A stretch of 64,000 nucleotides of DNA from Sipunculus nudus (Eukaryota; Annelida; Sipuncula; Golfingiida; Sipunculidae), in assembly GCA_026874595.1 (NCBI GenBank), contig CM049312.1:49791429-49855428 (forward strand), read 5' to 3'. The position numbers and the translations under genes are program-made. The notes beneath the pieces are model-generated. The model worked only from the letters and a program-made list of their open reading frames with translations. It searched no databases and was not told where the DNA came from. Of the stretch, positions 35,593-48,617 are shown piece by piece. The stretch's first letter is position 1; each line of letters opens with the position of its first letter.

Positions 35593-36581
35593 TAAAAAAC
35601 TAGGAAAAGACGGTTTAATTAGGAATACCCGTCATGTAAAACCCGCGAAAATCAAATTTAAAAATATGCGTGGCACATATTATAATTAATTATACGTGAC
35701 CAAAAGGTCAATTGCCTATTGTGCAGCTGATGAGCACAAGTTGCCTTATTTGTGACACGTAACCTAGAACATTTGATTGAAAGCACCACATAAGAAAAAG
35801 AAAGTCTAAAGATCTAAATAACAGAGCAGTTTGATTGTCCAGGGCTGCACCAAGACCACTTTTACTTGCGTCGCATTGTATCACGAGTGGTTTGGCAACA
35901 TCGAAGTATGCACGGACTGGAGCCCTAGTCAACAGTCTTTTAATCTCATTGAGTGCTTTGTCTTGTACACTGGTCCATGACCATATCACATCTTTGAGTG
36001 AGCATGCTGATTGGCTGCATGTAGTCCGACAGCTTTGGTACATATTTTGACAGAAAATTCACTATTCTACGAAGTCGCTCGACTCCTTCCTTATCAGTCG
36101 GGGTTTTCATGTTCTGCACAGCTTCGACTTTGGCTGGATCAACCTTGAGACCATCATAACTGACAATATGGCCTAAGAATGGTATTTCAGTCACTCGATA
36201 TCTACATTTCTCAAAGTTGAGAGACATACCCTTCTGTAAGCATCTTTCCAGCAGTTTATGGACACGAGTTTCATGTTCTTAGTTTGACAAAGTAAATGAC
36301 AGTCAAAATTCCTGATGATATCAGAGGTTTTCATCCTATCCTCACCATATATACTAAACTTCGTACCATTGTAAATGCGTACAGCATCAGGTCCTATGCT
36401 GTGTAGTAGCAAAGCAGATTCTATTTCTCTGACTGACCATCTAGCCGAGTTTTGATCAGATCAGCGACTGTGTTAGAGTCAATGTTAAGCACGGGAGGTG
36501 GCGACACCTGTGGGCGATGAAAGGTACTAGAACTAGGACACGATGTGACAGACTGACAGCGGTACCACCTGGATTAGACAT
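35267..36581 (-). pseudogene. Gypsy gag-RT-RNase H fragments, original copy
   Basis: Gag begins at an ATG at 36579-36581 (MSNPGGTA) and is frameshifted. It contains HSIGPDAVRIYNGTKF (36277-36412) and then jumps into RT by an internal deletion at about 36280. RT has FEKCRYRVTEIPFLGHIVS and LSKYVPKLSDYMQPI (35946-36227). RNase H follows at 35835-36043 with QCDASKSGLGAALDN. An insert at about 35440-35710 carries a microsatellite, and RNase H resumes to the BEL junction at 35271. The part from 36511 leftward is unit 2 of the duplication. Confidence 0.85.
35513..35592. repeat. (ATT)n-(AT)n microsatellite
   Basis: Duplicate of 27405-27480; lengths differ. Confidence 0.95.
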
Positions 36582-36849
36582 CGTGGCTTTTATAAAGAAG
36601 TGACAGTAGTATAAACACGTTAATCCAAGGTTATAACTGTCTTTACACAAGTTTGTTTCAGGGTTTCTCACAGTGCTCGAGCTGGTTTTCGGTTTCTGTG
36701 CGAGCGCATTTGGAAACTTCAAAAGCAAGATGGCGGCTAACACGAGCGCTGGAGTCAGACGCGACGAAATCATCAGATTTCTGCGTTCACAGATCCGCAG
36801 ACTTACAAAAACATAGATATCAGTCCGTAACAGTCTTTGTTGAGAATAA
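36582..36849 (-). other. Gypsy leader between primer site and gag
   Basis: About 270 bp of non-coding leader. GC-richer than the surroundings and includes the phrase AAGATGGCGGCTAACACGAG (plus strand). No splice or packaging signal is identified. Confidence 0.6.
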
Positions 36850-36866
36850 TCCCCGCGCTGCCACCA
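36850..36866 (-). promoter_or_regulatory. Gypsy primer-binding site (tRNA-Leu-like)
   Basis: Directly after the 5' LTR in minus orientation: TGGTGGCAGCGCGGGG. The first eleven bases complement the 3' end of animal tRNA-Leu (UAG/AAG type, ending GCTGCCACCA). This supports the element's orientation. Confidence 0.75.
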
Positions 36867-37418
36867 TGTTAAAGTTCTTTATGCGGGTTCAATAAGCAGT
36901 AACAACAGACGACACGTTAGATCTGGTACTTGTGCATTTTGGCGGGTTTTTTAGAGGCTTATTTTCTAATCTTTAATGCAAATTATAAACAAAAGTAATA
37001 TACTGTAATATACAAGAGATGTATAATTTTAGAAAAATAAGGGTAATATAATGAAAGATAGTGTTTTGTTATGCATGACGTTGATGACGTCGGCATGAAA
37101 AGAAGCTATATTTAAGCATTTTTGCTCATTATATCTAAAACATATCGGTTATCAAACACTTTAATCCTTTTTCTTATATAAGTAAACATTTCTCCTTAAT
37201 ATAGAATAAACAATATTTGGAAATAATGCGTTAAAAATGGTAAAATAAGCCTTTTACAAAAACCCGCTAAAATGCACAATTACCTTAGATCTGACAGAAA
37301 CTTTATTCCAGGCCTACGTCACAGAACGTAGGGTCAAAGGTCTCCGAAGTGTGTTGGTCTATAACAGACCGCAATAGAGAAAACTAAAGATATCCGCGTA
37401 TTATGACAAAATGTTACA
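36867..37418 (-). repeat. Gypsy 5' LTR carrying a MITE
   Basis: Same LTR as 13287-13459 with the 360-bp MITE (plus 8-bp duplication) and a 7-bp indel. Flanked by GGTTG at 37419-37423. Confidence 0.9.
36917..37292. mobile_element. 360-bp MITE with 8-bp target duplication
   Basis: The element proper is 36925-37284. Terminal inverted repeats of 27 bp with two mismatches start GGTACTTGTGCATTTTGGCG and GGTAATTGTGCATTTTAGCG. Target duplication TTAGATCT lies at 36917-36924 and 37285-37292. The sister LTR at 13287-13459 has a single TTAGATCT at this point, a natural empty site. Non-coding interior. 8-bp duplications are made by hAT, Merlin and a few other superfamilies; the GG start fits Merlin better than typical hAT ends, but this is inference. 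Confidence 0.9.
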
Positions 37419-37489
37419 GGTTGCACACCAATATCTTATATAGAGTGCATGTAAGCCTGACTGAGAGGCTAACAACGTACGCTACTCCT

Positions 37490-38085
37490 GTGGTTATACT
37501 ATGGAAGAGATCCTGGTTTATTTTAAAAATGCTGCTCCCGTGCATGTGGTAGCGTTGTTCACAGACGAGTCTACCGGTATTGAGAAGGCCATCGAAGTCT
37601 TTGAAATTAATAAATGTACCCAGGATGTTGCAAAATTTCGATAATCATTACAGCTCCTAAGCAAAGCCGGTTTTATCCCTTTAAAAATCAGTCCAGCTAA
37701 AACTGAGGATGAAGGTCTTATTGAAGAAGTTCAAAATAAAACAGAATATCTAGTAGTACAAGGAGGTGTACTAGACCATTTTCTTGAAACTGTCAACTGG
37801 TCAACTAACCGCCCTACATGGAAAATAGGGAACAGACTTGAAGTAACTAAAAAACCGCTGGATACAGTTCCACTAAATTGTAGCTTAGTCCAGAAGCCTA
37901 ACTTACCATGCTTTTCCGGAGACCCTGGCTCAAAAAACAGCCCTAATGTTCAATTTCGGTACCATGTTCAGTGTCTTTCAGGAAAATCCTGCATATCAGG
38001 ATTGGGAAGTAGTAGAAGCTATGAGGTCCTCTTTTAGGGGAACAGCGGCAGAAATGAGCGTTTGTTAAAGCCAAGACAGTATCAT
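37490..38085 (+). pseudogene. Retrotransposon gag (PNMA-like) pseudogene
   Basis: Translating across several plus-strand frame changes gives YFKNAAPVHVVALFTDES near 37520-37580, LPCFSGDPGS near 37900-37930 and VVEAMRSSFRGTAAEM near 38005-38055. The order (N-terminal domain, FSG motif, then the helix ending RGTAAEM) is that of Gypsy-type gag of the PNMA/Arc-like kind, which forms capsids. Stop codons and shifts (for example TAA near 37643) make it a pseudogene. It is interrupted on the right before any nucleocapsid motif; a poly-G tract and element C follow. Confidence 0.6.
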
Positions 38086-38178
38086 ACATGATCGCTCCAC
38101 CAATTCGACATCACTTTCGGGAGGTAGAAGATATCAGTGAAGTAAAGGGCCAGGGGCGGATCCGGGATTTTTCAGTTT

Positions 38179-38196
38179 GGGGGGGGGGGGGGGGGG
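38179..38196. repeat. Poly-G tract
   Basis: Eighteen consecutive G. Confidence 0.95.
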
Positions 38197-38207
38197 AGAA
38201 AAAAAAA

Positions 38208-40667
38208 GGGCCCATGGGTCACGGTGCTTAGCTTTATTATAATCAAATATGATTTTGAAGAAGGGGTAGACAAATGTTGGTTTTGTGTGGTAATATAAGC
38301 TGATTTATGAGTATGATGGCGTTTAACTCAAGTTATGTAAAGATTTTTTGATAAAATCCTTGGAGAGTGAAGAGGACTGATGTCATTTATATTATTTTCA
38401 TTTGGAAAAGGAGTGATATTGTCACAAAAGTTTTGACTTGGCCTATTGCAGCAGAAGTATTTGGGGAAAAAAATGTCAAATAATATGGTTAACAGTGTTT
38501 TTTTCGGGGTATTCTGAGGCAAATATTTGTCGCCTTTTTCTGACAAATTCACAAGTTTGCTAAAAAAGTTTTTTTTTTTCTTTTGGTTGAGTTGGGGATG
38601 AGGGCAGGGGGTCGGTGGCAACCGATTAGCTGCTTACATTTCATCACACTTTCCATCAAACCTTGCTTTAATCGGTAAGCAAGGCCTACAGGTCTAATGC
38701 TAACCTGTGCAATCGGATATACGCCAGGTATAATGCTTCAATGCTGGACCATTCCTTTTCAAGTACATACGTAACATGTATATCAACAATGCAAGTACTA
38801 AACATTTTGAACAAGAAACATTACACAAACATCACTGCTGAAATTCTGGCATAGGTGCACACAACACAAAAATTATTGTAGCTGGCACCACCAGTATTGT
38901 ATACAACAAGCTATCAGAGATATACACATATGCCCAATTTCAGATTGATCTGTCAAACCCCTCCTGAGAAATAAGCAGGGACATACACTGTGCAAAAATT
39001 ATTGTAGGTGGCGACACCTGTCTTTTGAACGAGAAAACCATTAATGACGCATTATCAGGTCAAAATATCAGGCCGATACATCAAACTTCCCTCGAGTTTG
39101 ATGCACTAGGCTGACCAGGCTTAGGTGAGAAAGGCAGTTGCCCCGAGTGAACTGTGACCAATTGCTAGCTGAAGCTACTGCACTGAGTAATCTCTTAACC
39201 TGCACCTGTCTAGACTGAGTGAACCTTTGCCCTGTACCTGGCTGCACCGAGTGAACTCTTGACCTGTTGCATAATCTGACACAGTTGGCAGTCTGCCAAA
39301 GCTATAAATAGATCTAGACTGACCTTTGGGATCAATCTGATGCCAAGGGCAGTCTGGTAAAGCTATAAATAGAATGCAGCTACTGATGTGAGTGAACTCT
39401 TGACCTAAACCTGGCTGCACTGAGTGAACTCTTAACCTGTTGCCTAATCTGATACAGTTGCCAGTCTGCCAAAACTATTAATATATCCAGGCTGACCTTT
39501 TGCCTGTTGCCAAATCTGAAATAGTTGGCAGTCTGCAAAGCTATTAACCTGAAATCTAAATGTCTAATGGCATTTAGTAATAGATGCTGATAAACTGGTG
39601 TCAGGCTAGATGTAACTGCTTCACACAGCTAACATATAAGGTAAAATGACTCCATTTAATCTCCATAATTCAGCCAAAATTCATTCATGTGGAACCATCA
39701 AAGAAAGTTATTATAAGAATTATTGTGGGGATTATTCCTGTAAAATATTAAACAAATTGGCCTCAGTGGCGTCAGTTGCAGGTTTATAACTCATATAGGA
39801 AAATACAGCAAAATGGCTAAGTTCAGCTTTCCGTAACTCAGCCAAAAATCACTGAACCAAAACCATTTGAACAAACTTGAATTACCAATGTCTCAGGATA
39901 ATTAATGTGTGAGCTTTAAGAATTTGGCCCAGTGGTTTTCGAGAAGAAGATGTTTGTAGCCCCTGAGCTAAAATAAGCTGCTGTGGCATATGACTAAATT
40001 CAGCTTCCCATAACTTGGCCTAAAGTCACTGAACTGAGACCATTTGAACAAACTTCAGAAGCACTACCCTAGGATCATTTCTGTGCGATATTAAACAATT
40101 TGGCCATATGGTTTCAGAGAAGAAGTTGTTTGTAGCCCTAAGTATGATACGGACATTGATGACACCCGTACAAAAAAGGCCGATGCAGCTGGCGCCACCA
40201 ACACCTCAATTTTAGATATGACTCATGTGACCAACATTGGTATAAAATTTGGTGATGATAGCTCCAGCTGTTTCTTAGATAGTAATTTTATTATGCTTTT
40301 TTGGACAGATGACTAAGTTAAACCTCCTGTAACTCGGCCAAAAATCACCAAACTTATACCATTCGAACAAACTTGAGAGAGATTGTTCCAGGAATTATTT
40401 TGGTGAAATACTGGACAATTTGGCTGAACAGTTTTGGAGAAGAAGATTTTTAAAAGTTTTTTAGCCTTTTCCCTATAAAATCTAAGAAAATGCAGTTAGC
40501 CTAAAAATACGCAAAATCCGATAGAGTGTTTTAGATGACTAATTTTTGCATAAAATTTGGTAATGCTAACTCCTGCCGTTTTCAAGATAGTATGGGTTAA
40601 CGTACAGACGACGGACGACAGAAGACGGGCGACGCCACACCATCGCATAAGCTCACAGGTTCGCTAA
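38208..40667 (+). mobile_element. Helentron-like element C, divergent
   Basis: Left end GGCCCATGGGTCACGGTGCTTAGCT resembles the palindromic start of element A in degenerate form; the right end TTCGCTAAAA finishes CTAA. Inside, a 60-130-bp repeat family built on GAGTGAACTCTTGACCTG (about 39180-39560) is followed by about four ~170-bp units with AACTCGGCCAAAAATCAC-type phrases (about 39660, 39835, 40010, 40330). GGTGGCGACACC (39009) and TGGCGCCACCA (40190) variants of the shared palindrome occur. The last 60 bp contain ACGGACGACAGAAGACGG-type motifs, as in the other copies. Non-coding. Confidence 0.5.
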
Positions 40668-41060
40668 AAATTATAGCCCCAGCTATGGTTTTATAATGTG
40701 TGTTGAGAAATATTAATAATTATGAAATTTGTATCTGAACTTTGAATTATCTTTATTAATATTTACTTTTAGTCATATTACAAATAAACTGATTCAAGAA
40801 CCAAGTCTCTTTTGCAAACGTTGCATAATTCATAAAAAATGTGAAGTACTTTTTATGCAGCACATGTTAATGTACGGATGTAAAATCAGTCGTCTATAAC
40901 ATAAACAGTAATTGAACATAGTTTCTTATTTATCAAGTATTTTTCATTGTACTGTGACTTAGTAACGTAGTAACCTTCTAAACATTACACTAACCGATTC
41001 GAAAGTATAATTGAACAATTGTAATAATGTTGTAACAATTGTGTTAAATCAGGTAATAAA
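40668..41060. other. AT-rich sequence, nothing recognised
   Basis: Separates elements C and B. No feature is supported. Confidence 0.5.
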
Positions 41061-43939
41061 CTAGTGGCCCACGGGCCATGACGCTCAGCTGAATTCAAGG
41101 AACGTTAAACAATGAGCAAAAAGACTGCCAGAGTGCAAATAAATCATGAATTTTGTGAATAGTCCTTAGAAATTAGTTACAGTGGGGTTTTTGACCAAAA
41201 AGTCCAAATATTCAAAGTCGGAAGTTTTTTGTCCAACTGCTGAGTGTTAAAATCATTATCGTTTGATACGAGATTGGATGGGGAGGTTAATTCATAGATA
41301 TGGACATGCACAATTTCAGGCCAATACGGCACACCACTTCTACGAAAAGAGCATTAAATAATTCTACAGTAACGGGAAATTAGGTGGCGCCACCTGTCTG
41401 GTTTAAGAGAAAATTTTCCAAGATGGATGAACGTGCCAAATTCCAGACCAATACCATGAACCACTCCTGAGATATGAGCAATTTTCACCTAAAGCCCACG
41501 TACGGATGGACGCCATTGGAAAACGAATGCACATGGTACCACCAGTCTGAAGTACAAGATGGAGGAGTCATATATCTAAGGATATGCACGCTTTCAGGCC
41601 AATACGGCAAATCACTCCTGAGGAAAGGGCATTAATTTATTCTGCAAAAACACCTAGCTGCCGCCACCTGTCTGGTCTACTAGAAAACTCTCCAAGATAA
41701 ATGGACACGCCAAATTTCATACCAATACCTTGAATCACTTCTGAGATATAATTTTCACCCGAAGCTCATGTACGAATGAACACCACGGGAAAGCGATTGC
41801 AGAAGGCGCCACCAGTCTTGAGTACAAGATGGAGGAGTCCAAGATCTATGAATATTCACAATTTCAGGTCAATACGGCAAATCACTCCTGAGAAAAGAGC
41901 ATTAACTTATTCTACAAAATGGGAATGTAGGTGGCCCTTCTTGTCTGGTTTACGAGAATATTATCCAAGATGGATGGACGTGCCAAATTTCAGACCAATA
42001 CCTTGAACCTCTCCTAAGAAATTTACACCAAATGCAAATATACGGATGGAGGCCACGCGAAAACGTCTGCAGATGGCGCCTCCAGTCTTGTTTACGAGAC
42101 GGGGGTTTCGAGGATCTATGGACATGCACAATTTCAACCTAATACATTGAAGAACCACTGAGACGAACAGATGGCAAATGCACAGATGGACGCTATTCAA
42201 AAAGTATTAAAGATGGCGCCACCAGTCCCGATTACGAGATGGAGAGATCCAATGTCTATGGACATGCAAACTTTCAGCTCAATACATACAAAACCACTCC
42301 TGAGATATGGGCTGTTATCTAAAAAACATCCAATTTCGTCCTGCACAGAAATAATTGAAGGTGGCGCCACCTGTCTTTGTTGCGCACAACTACATAGGTG
42401 AAGGAACAACTATGCTGGGTTTCGGAGAGATCGGCCCAAGGGTCTCAGAAGAGTTCTCTGGAAACGAACGCTGCGGCATCGGCAGAACCTTTAGATGAAT
42501 CGTTAGGTGATAAGGTAGAAGATTCTAGGTCAAACATTGATGATTTGTGCCCTGTTAACAGATGAAGCTATATTTGAAGGTCTAAAAATAGTGAAAAAAA
42601 ATGCAAAAAAATCGAAAAAATACAGGTGGCACCACCAGTCTGCAGGAACTGATGAAACACTCCATGATCAATAGGCATGCAAAGAATCATAGCGATCAAT
42701 GCATCAGTTATTCAGATTCTGGAGCTTCTGTATCAAATTTTTCATTATTTGGGGAGGGGGGTATTTACAAGCCCCATAGCTTGGCGGATATGGGTAACAG
42801 AGACCTATTTTCAGGTTTCAATGAAGACTTTTAATAGATCTCCATGGATGGTAAGTTGGAAGATTCTAGGTCAAATAGTGACGATTTGTGCTCTGTTAAC
42901 AGATGACGCTTCATTTTAAGGTTTCAAAAATACAGTAAAAACTATGTAAAAATTCGAGTAAAAAATCCATCAGTCTGCAGGAACAGATGAAACACACCAT
43001 TATCAATATGCATGCAAAGAATTAACGCCATCAGTGCATTAGTTATTCAGATACTAGAGGGGTAATTACGAGCCCCATAGCTCGGAGGATTGGGTTACAG
43101 AGACTAAATTTCAGGTTTCCATAAAGACTTTCCATGGACCTCCCTGGTTGTCAAGTTAGAAGATTCTAGGTCAAACAGTGATTATGTTTGCCCTGTTAAC
43201 AGATGACCACTTCATTTTAAGATCTCAAAAATAGAGAAAAAAAGCGTAAAAATTAAAAAAAATACAGATGGCGCCACCAGTCTACAGGAACTGATGAAAC
43301 ACTTCATAATCAATACGCATGCAAGAAATCGTGGCAATCAATACATTAGTTATTCAACTACTGGAGTTTTTGTATCACATTTTTAATTATAGGGGGGGGG
43401 GCAGGGGCTACTTACGAACCCGATACCTCGGAAGATATGGGGAACAGAGACCTAATCTCAGGTTTCCATGAATACTTTTCATGGACCTCTTAAGATGATA
43501 AGTTGGAAGATTCTAGATCGAACGGTTACAAATTGTGCCTTGTTAACGGACGTCAACTTCATTTGTAGGGCTCAAAAAGAGAAAAACATGCGTAAAAATA
43601 CCAAAAAAATACAGGTGGCGCCACCAGTCTGCAGGAACTGATGAAACACTCCATGATCAATAGGCATGCAAATAATCATGGCGATCAATGCATAAGTTAT
43701 TCAGATATTATTCTCGGGGATACTTACAAGCCCCATAGCTCGAAGGATAGGTCGCACTGACCTAATTTCAGGTTTCCAAGGAGATTTTTTATTAACCTCC
43801 TTGGATATTTAGTTACAGGTTTCTAGGTTCAGCGGTTACAATTTGGTCCCTGCTAACGGACGGACGGACAGACTGACGACAGGACGACGGACATAGCGCC
43901 ATAACTATACCTCAGCAGACTTTCAGTCAGCTGAGCTAG
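41061..43939 (+). mobile_element. Helentron-like element B with two repeat classes
   Basis: Left palindrome TGGCCCACGGGCCA (41065-41078) followed by TGACGCTCAGCTGA; the right hairpin ends CAGTCAGCTGAGCTAG (43939). First half: ~140-150-bp units, each with a GGTGGCGCCACC-type core (41383, 41803, 42073, 42211, 42360). Second half: ~340-bp units with GATGAAACACTCCATGATCA and GCCCCATAGCTCGGAGGAT (cores near 42622, 43267, 43616), the same class as in element A. Compared with element A, the left palindrome has one paired A:T to G:C change, keeping its pairing. Non-coding. Confidence 0.65.
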
Positions 43940-45594
<1,655 letters not shown>

Positions 45595-45832
45595 CCTTCA
45601 ACTTGTAGAGGCACATATTTACATGCTTATAGGCAGCGATTAAGTCCAGTTAAACATGTTGGGATAAACATGATGTGTTTGGATACGAGTCCGTCCAACC
45701 AGGGACGGACTCTTAACTGCTCATTACACTTTCATGGAACAGCAGATAATGAAGCATAATGATCAAAAGAATGCTACAGCTGCAAGTGAACCAGTCAATA
45801 TGGACAGAGGAGCAACAATCCGCATTCGATTT

Positions 45833-46587
45833 TTAGCTCAGCTGACTGAAAGTCATCTGAGCTATAGCGATCACCCTTTGTCCGACGTCCGTCCGTTAAC
45901 CAGGCACAAATCGTAACCACTGGACCTAGAATCTTCTTTCTTGACATGCAGGGAGGCTCATGAAAAGTCTTCTTGAAAACCTAAATTAAGGTCTCTGTTG
46001 CCCAAAACCTCTTGGTTATGGGGCTTCGAAGTACCCTCCAGAATCATGGAAAATTTGATACAAAACCTCAAGCATTTGAACAACTAATACATTGATCACC
46101 ATGATTCTTTGCATGGGTATTGATCATGGAGTTTTTTCATCAGGTTTTGCAGACTGGTGGCGCCACCTATATTTTTTCGATTTTTTTAACGATTTTTACT
46201 ATTTTTTAAGACCTTAAAAGAAGCTTTCATCTGTTAACAGGCCACAAATCGTTATGACTGGACCTAGAATCTTTCAACTCGACATCCTGGAGGCTCCATA
46301 GAAAGTCTCCTTGCAAACTTGAAATTAAAGGTGTCTATAACTCATATTTCCCAACTTATGCGACATGTTTGAGCACCCCAGAAATAATGCAAAATGCACA
46401 CAAATGCCAGATTCCTCAGGAATGGGTGAATGAATTTTCATAAAATTAGATGTGCCTATGCGTCTTAATGAACTTAACCTTATTTGCATGAATGATGATG
46501 CCACCTCCATCATCTTAATTAGTTCCCTATGCAAGGACATATTGTCAACATGTCATTCGGCTGAGCGTCATGACCCATGGGTCACTT
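45833..46587 (-). mobile_element. Helentron-like element E, short copy
   Basis: Minus orientation. Its start (46587 downward) reads ACAAGTGACCCATGGGTCAT and continues for 200 bp as a close match to the left end of element A. Its end (45833-45866) has the hairpin AGCTCAG...CTGAGCT and CTAA. Only one core unit with GGTGGCGCCACC (46155-46166) is present, against about four in A, so the family varies in unit number. Non-coding; the 46325-46540 open frame is incidental. Confidence 0.7.
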
Positions 46588-48565
46588 GTTCTGCATAAGC
46601 ATTTGCCATTCAAGTACAAACATGAGAATGGTGTCTGCTTCTGTCTGTATGCTGGCATTTTATTATATTTTGTGGTTTCCCCATGAAATCATTATAAAAG
46701 ACGTAGTTGTCTGAATATGCAATTTTGTTGTCAGGTTTTCGTGTACCATGAACACGTTTTCGAACTTTAGAAGTTGTTCGAGTTCTTCCTTCTGTAGACT
46801 CTAGGACATGTCATTGAACATTAACTTCCATGGATATGTTTGGTGTCTTGCTAATATATGCTGCTGCGGTTGTCCCTCTCATGTTCATTGCCCTTTATGT
46901 ATATTCAATGTCAAATGGATCAGTGGCTATACGCTCCCGAGGCAGCGGAAGTCTTGCGCTTCTAAAGAAGCTACTGATTTTCTCGCATCCTGCTTTGACC
47001 GTTTATGCTGCACTTATACACCAGGTGGTCTGTCTGCTGGAAAACACTGCTGATGTGTCTAGCAGCCAACCAAATACCAGTCAACAAACACTCGACAGGC
47101 ATCAGGCTCCGCCCAGAAACCACGTGAGGGCCATTCTCTCTAAGCCTGTAGCCTGTTCAAAGGGTTGCCGGGGCGATGAGCTGTCACTCAAAACGAAATT
47201 AGCTCCGTGCATTCCTCGCTTGGCTGGTAAAACGTTTTGTCTTCCAGCACAGGGTCTTATCTAATTGGACGAAAATACAGTGCTCCCCTCTTGTGTAGAG
47301 ATTCAGGATACGAGGTCATAACAAACAGCGCTTACGATATAGGTAGTAGGCCTATAGGTAAAGCGCTGTAAAGAGCATACAGTGACTACAACTGGCAGCT
47401 TTTTGGTAATGTGCACAAATGTATCCAAGCAGCTTTAATTTAAACCCAGTGAGGGTTTCTTTGTCTTCAGATGGTGTAGCAAGTCTCCAGATATTTCTCA
47501 TGTCAATCAAAGTAATGTATTCATTCCAACAAGAGTTGTCTGCCTCTTTGTTTTACATTTCCAGACTGTTAAGTTATCTTGCCTGTTGGGGAAACATTCA
47601 TCTTCCACACCTATCATTTAACCGAGTTCAAATTGTCTTTGCGTCCGTCTGCAGGTTAGCTGCCATATATTTTTTTTACATAGACTGTGGAAAACATTCC
47701 TCCTATAACAATTAAAGTTACTGGAACTCCCCCTTGACTGTCTATGTACCTCAGCATCAATTGGTTTTGTATTTGAGGGCATACTTTTTTGGAGGACATC
47801 ATCACTTTCACTGTTAGAATGACTGTTTCGAAAGATCGGACAAATTCATCAGAGGCGAGCCTTCCAGACTACAGTGAGCAAAGCCTAATATGATAAGATC
47901 ATATTACAGGCAATTTTGTTGATGCAGTTCACTTTGGGAACTATGCAGAGATGTTTCACTCCTCTGTACATAGCATCTTAATCTGCCACCATGGCTCTGG
48001 TCAATGATCCAACTAAAATAGAAAAAGGCCAAAGTTATCAGGAGAGAAGGAATTCAGTTGTAATAAAAATTCTTAAGACTGTTAAGATAATTGGGTATTC
48101 ATGAAATATTTTCACAATACGGACAATCTAACAAACTCAAGAATGGCAGAGTAATAAAATAAGATATAACTTCAACTCCCGGAGTCTCTTAACATTGTAT
48201 TGGGTACAGGCAAGATAATATGACTAAAAAAATCGATGTTTAATTACCTTTTCAGCTAGAAATACATTCTATGATATACTGTCACGTGATGAAACCTTAA
48301 GGAAGTCATTATGTGAATGCTGGCATCGGAAACATACAGCATAGGATTGTCTTGTATGTGGAGTCAGAAAATTCTGAGGGTCTAATATTTCGTAGTTTTG
48401 ACATGAAGCACTTTTTGTGGGGTTAATCTTTCCTGTGTAGTTCCTGTTGTTGTTTACTGACTTCACTGAGGTAAACAAGACCAGCACGTGATTGTCTTGT
48501 CTCAATGTCTCTACAAGAATAGATTACGTGTCTGTTGGACAGTTGAACAAGTCTCTTTTGGACTG
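46588..48565. other. Mostly non-coding; possible exon at 46830
   Basis: Apart from the open frame at 46830-47264 no feature is supported. Open frames at 47419-47715 and 48269-48505 lack recognisable motifs. Confidence 0.4.
46830..47264 (+). CDS. Possible membrane-protein exon or fragment
   Basis: 144-codon open frame starting ATG at 46830. Residues 4-27 (FGVLLIYAAAVVPLMFIALY) form a strong membrane segment. This and the following NGSVAI...LLIFSHP...LIHQ weakly recall the second membrane half of ABCA-type ABC transporters. The better-looking part ends near residue 65 (46830-47024), where CAG|GTGGTC could be a splice donor; beyond that the sequence looks non-coding. No neighbouring exon was found. 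It may be an isolated exon, a pseudogene or chance; the resemblance is inferred by eye only. Confidence 0.25.
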   Translation: MDMFGVLLIYAAAVVPLMFIALYVYSMSNGSVAIRSRGSGSLALLKKLLIFSHPALTVYAALIHQVVCLLENTADVSSSQPNTSQQTLDRHQAPPRNHVRAILSKPVACSKGCRGDELSLKTKLAPCIPRLAGKTFCLPAQGLI

Positions 48566-48617
48566 TCCCGTTTGGACGGGTCCCAGTTGGACGGGTCCCA
48601 GTTGGACGTATCCCATT
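48566..48617. repeat. 15-bp minisatellite, ~3 units
   Basis: Units of GTTGGACGGGTCCCA, the last reading GTTGGACGTATCCCA. Confidence 0.9.

Larger units (their letters stand above)
28401..36511. repeat. 8.11-kb tandem duplication, unit 2
   Basis: Offset from unit 1 is 8111-8113 bp throughout. Differences I could see include positions 23050/31162, 23518, 23613, 25489, 25592, 27574, 27812 and 27954 (unit 1 coordinates) plus microsatellite length; roughly 0.1% in all. Confidence 0.95.
13282..37423 (-). mobile_element. Ty3/Gypsy-type LTR retrotransposon, split by nested insertions
   Basis: A 5-bp duplication GGTTG (13282-13286 and 37419-37423) flanks two copies of one LTR (13287-13459 and 36867-37418, the latter enlarged by a MITE). 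In minus orientation the 5' LTR is on the right, followed by a primer site, gag start, gag-RT fragments, RNase H, the H2C2 region, integrase core and C-terminus, polypurine tract and 3' LTR. The pieces appear in correct order but are separated by a BEL/Pao element, a TIR element and a tandem duplication. The RT part was already lost by a gag-RT internal deletion. Outer duplication and matching LTRs identify it as one original insertion. Confidence 0.9.

Noticed and set aside
28401-36511. Reading the two BEL copies as independent insertions.
   Set aside because: Copy 2 shares the same flanking Gypsy sequence, target duplication and lesions, so it arose by duplication and not by a second insertion.
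42171-42409. Opposed open frames in element B.
   Set aside because: Repeat-unit translation shared between unlike units; no conserved protein.
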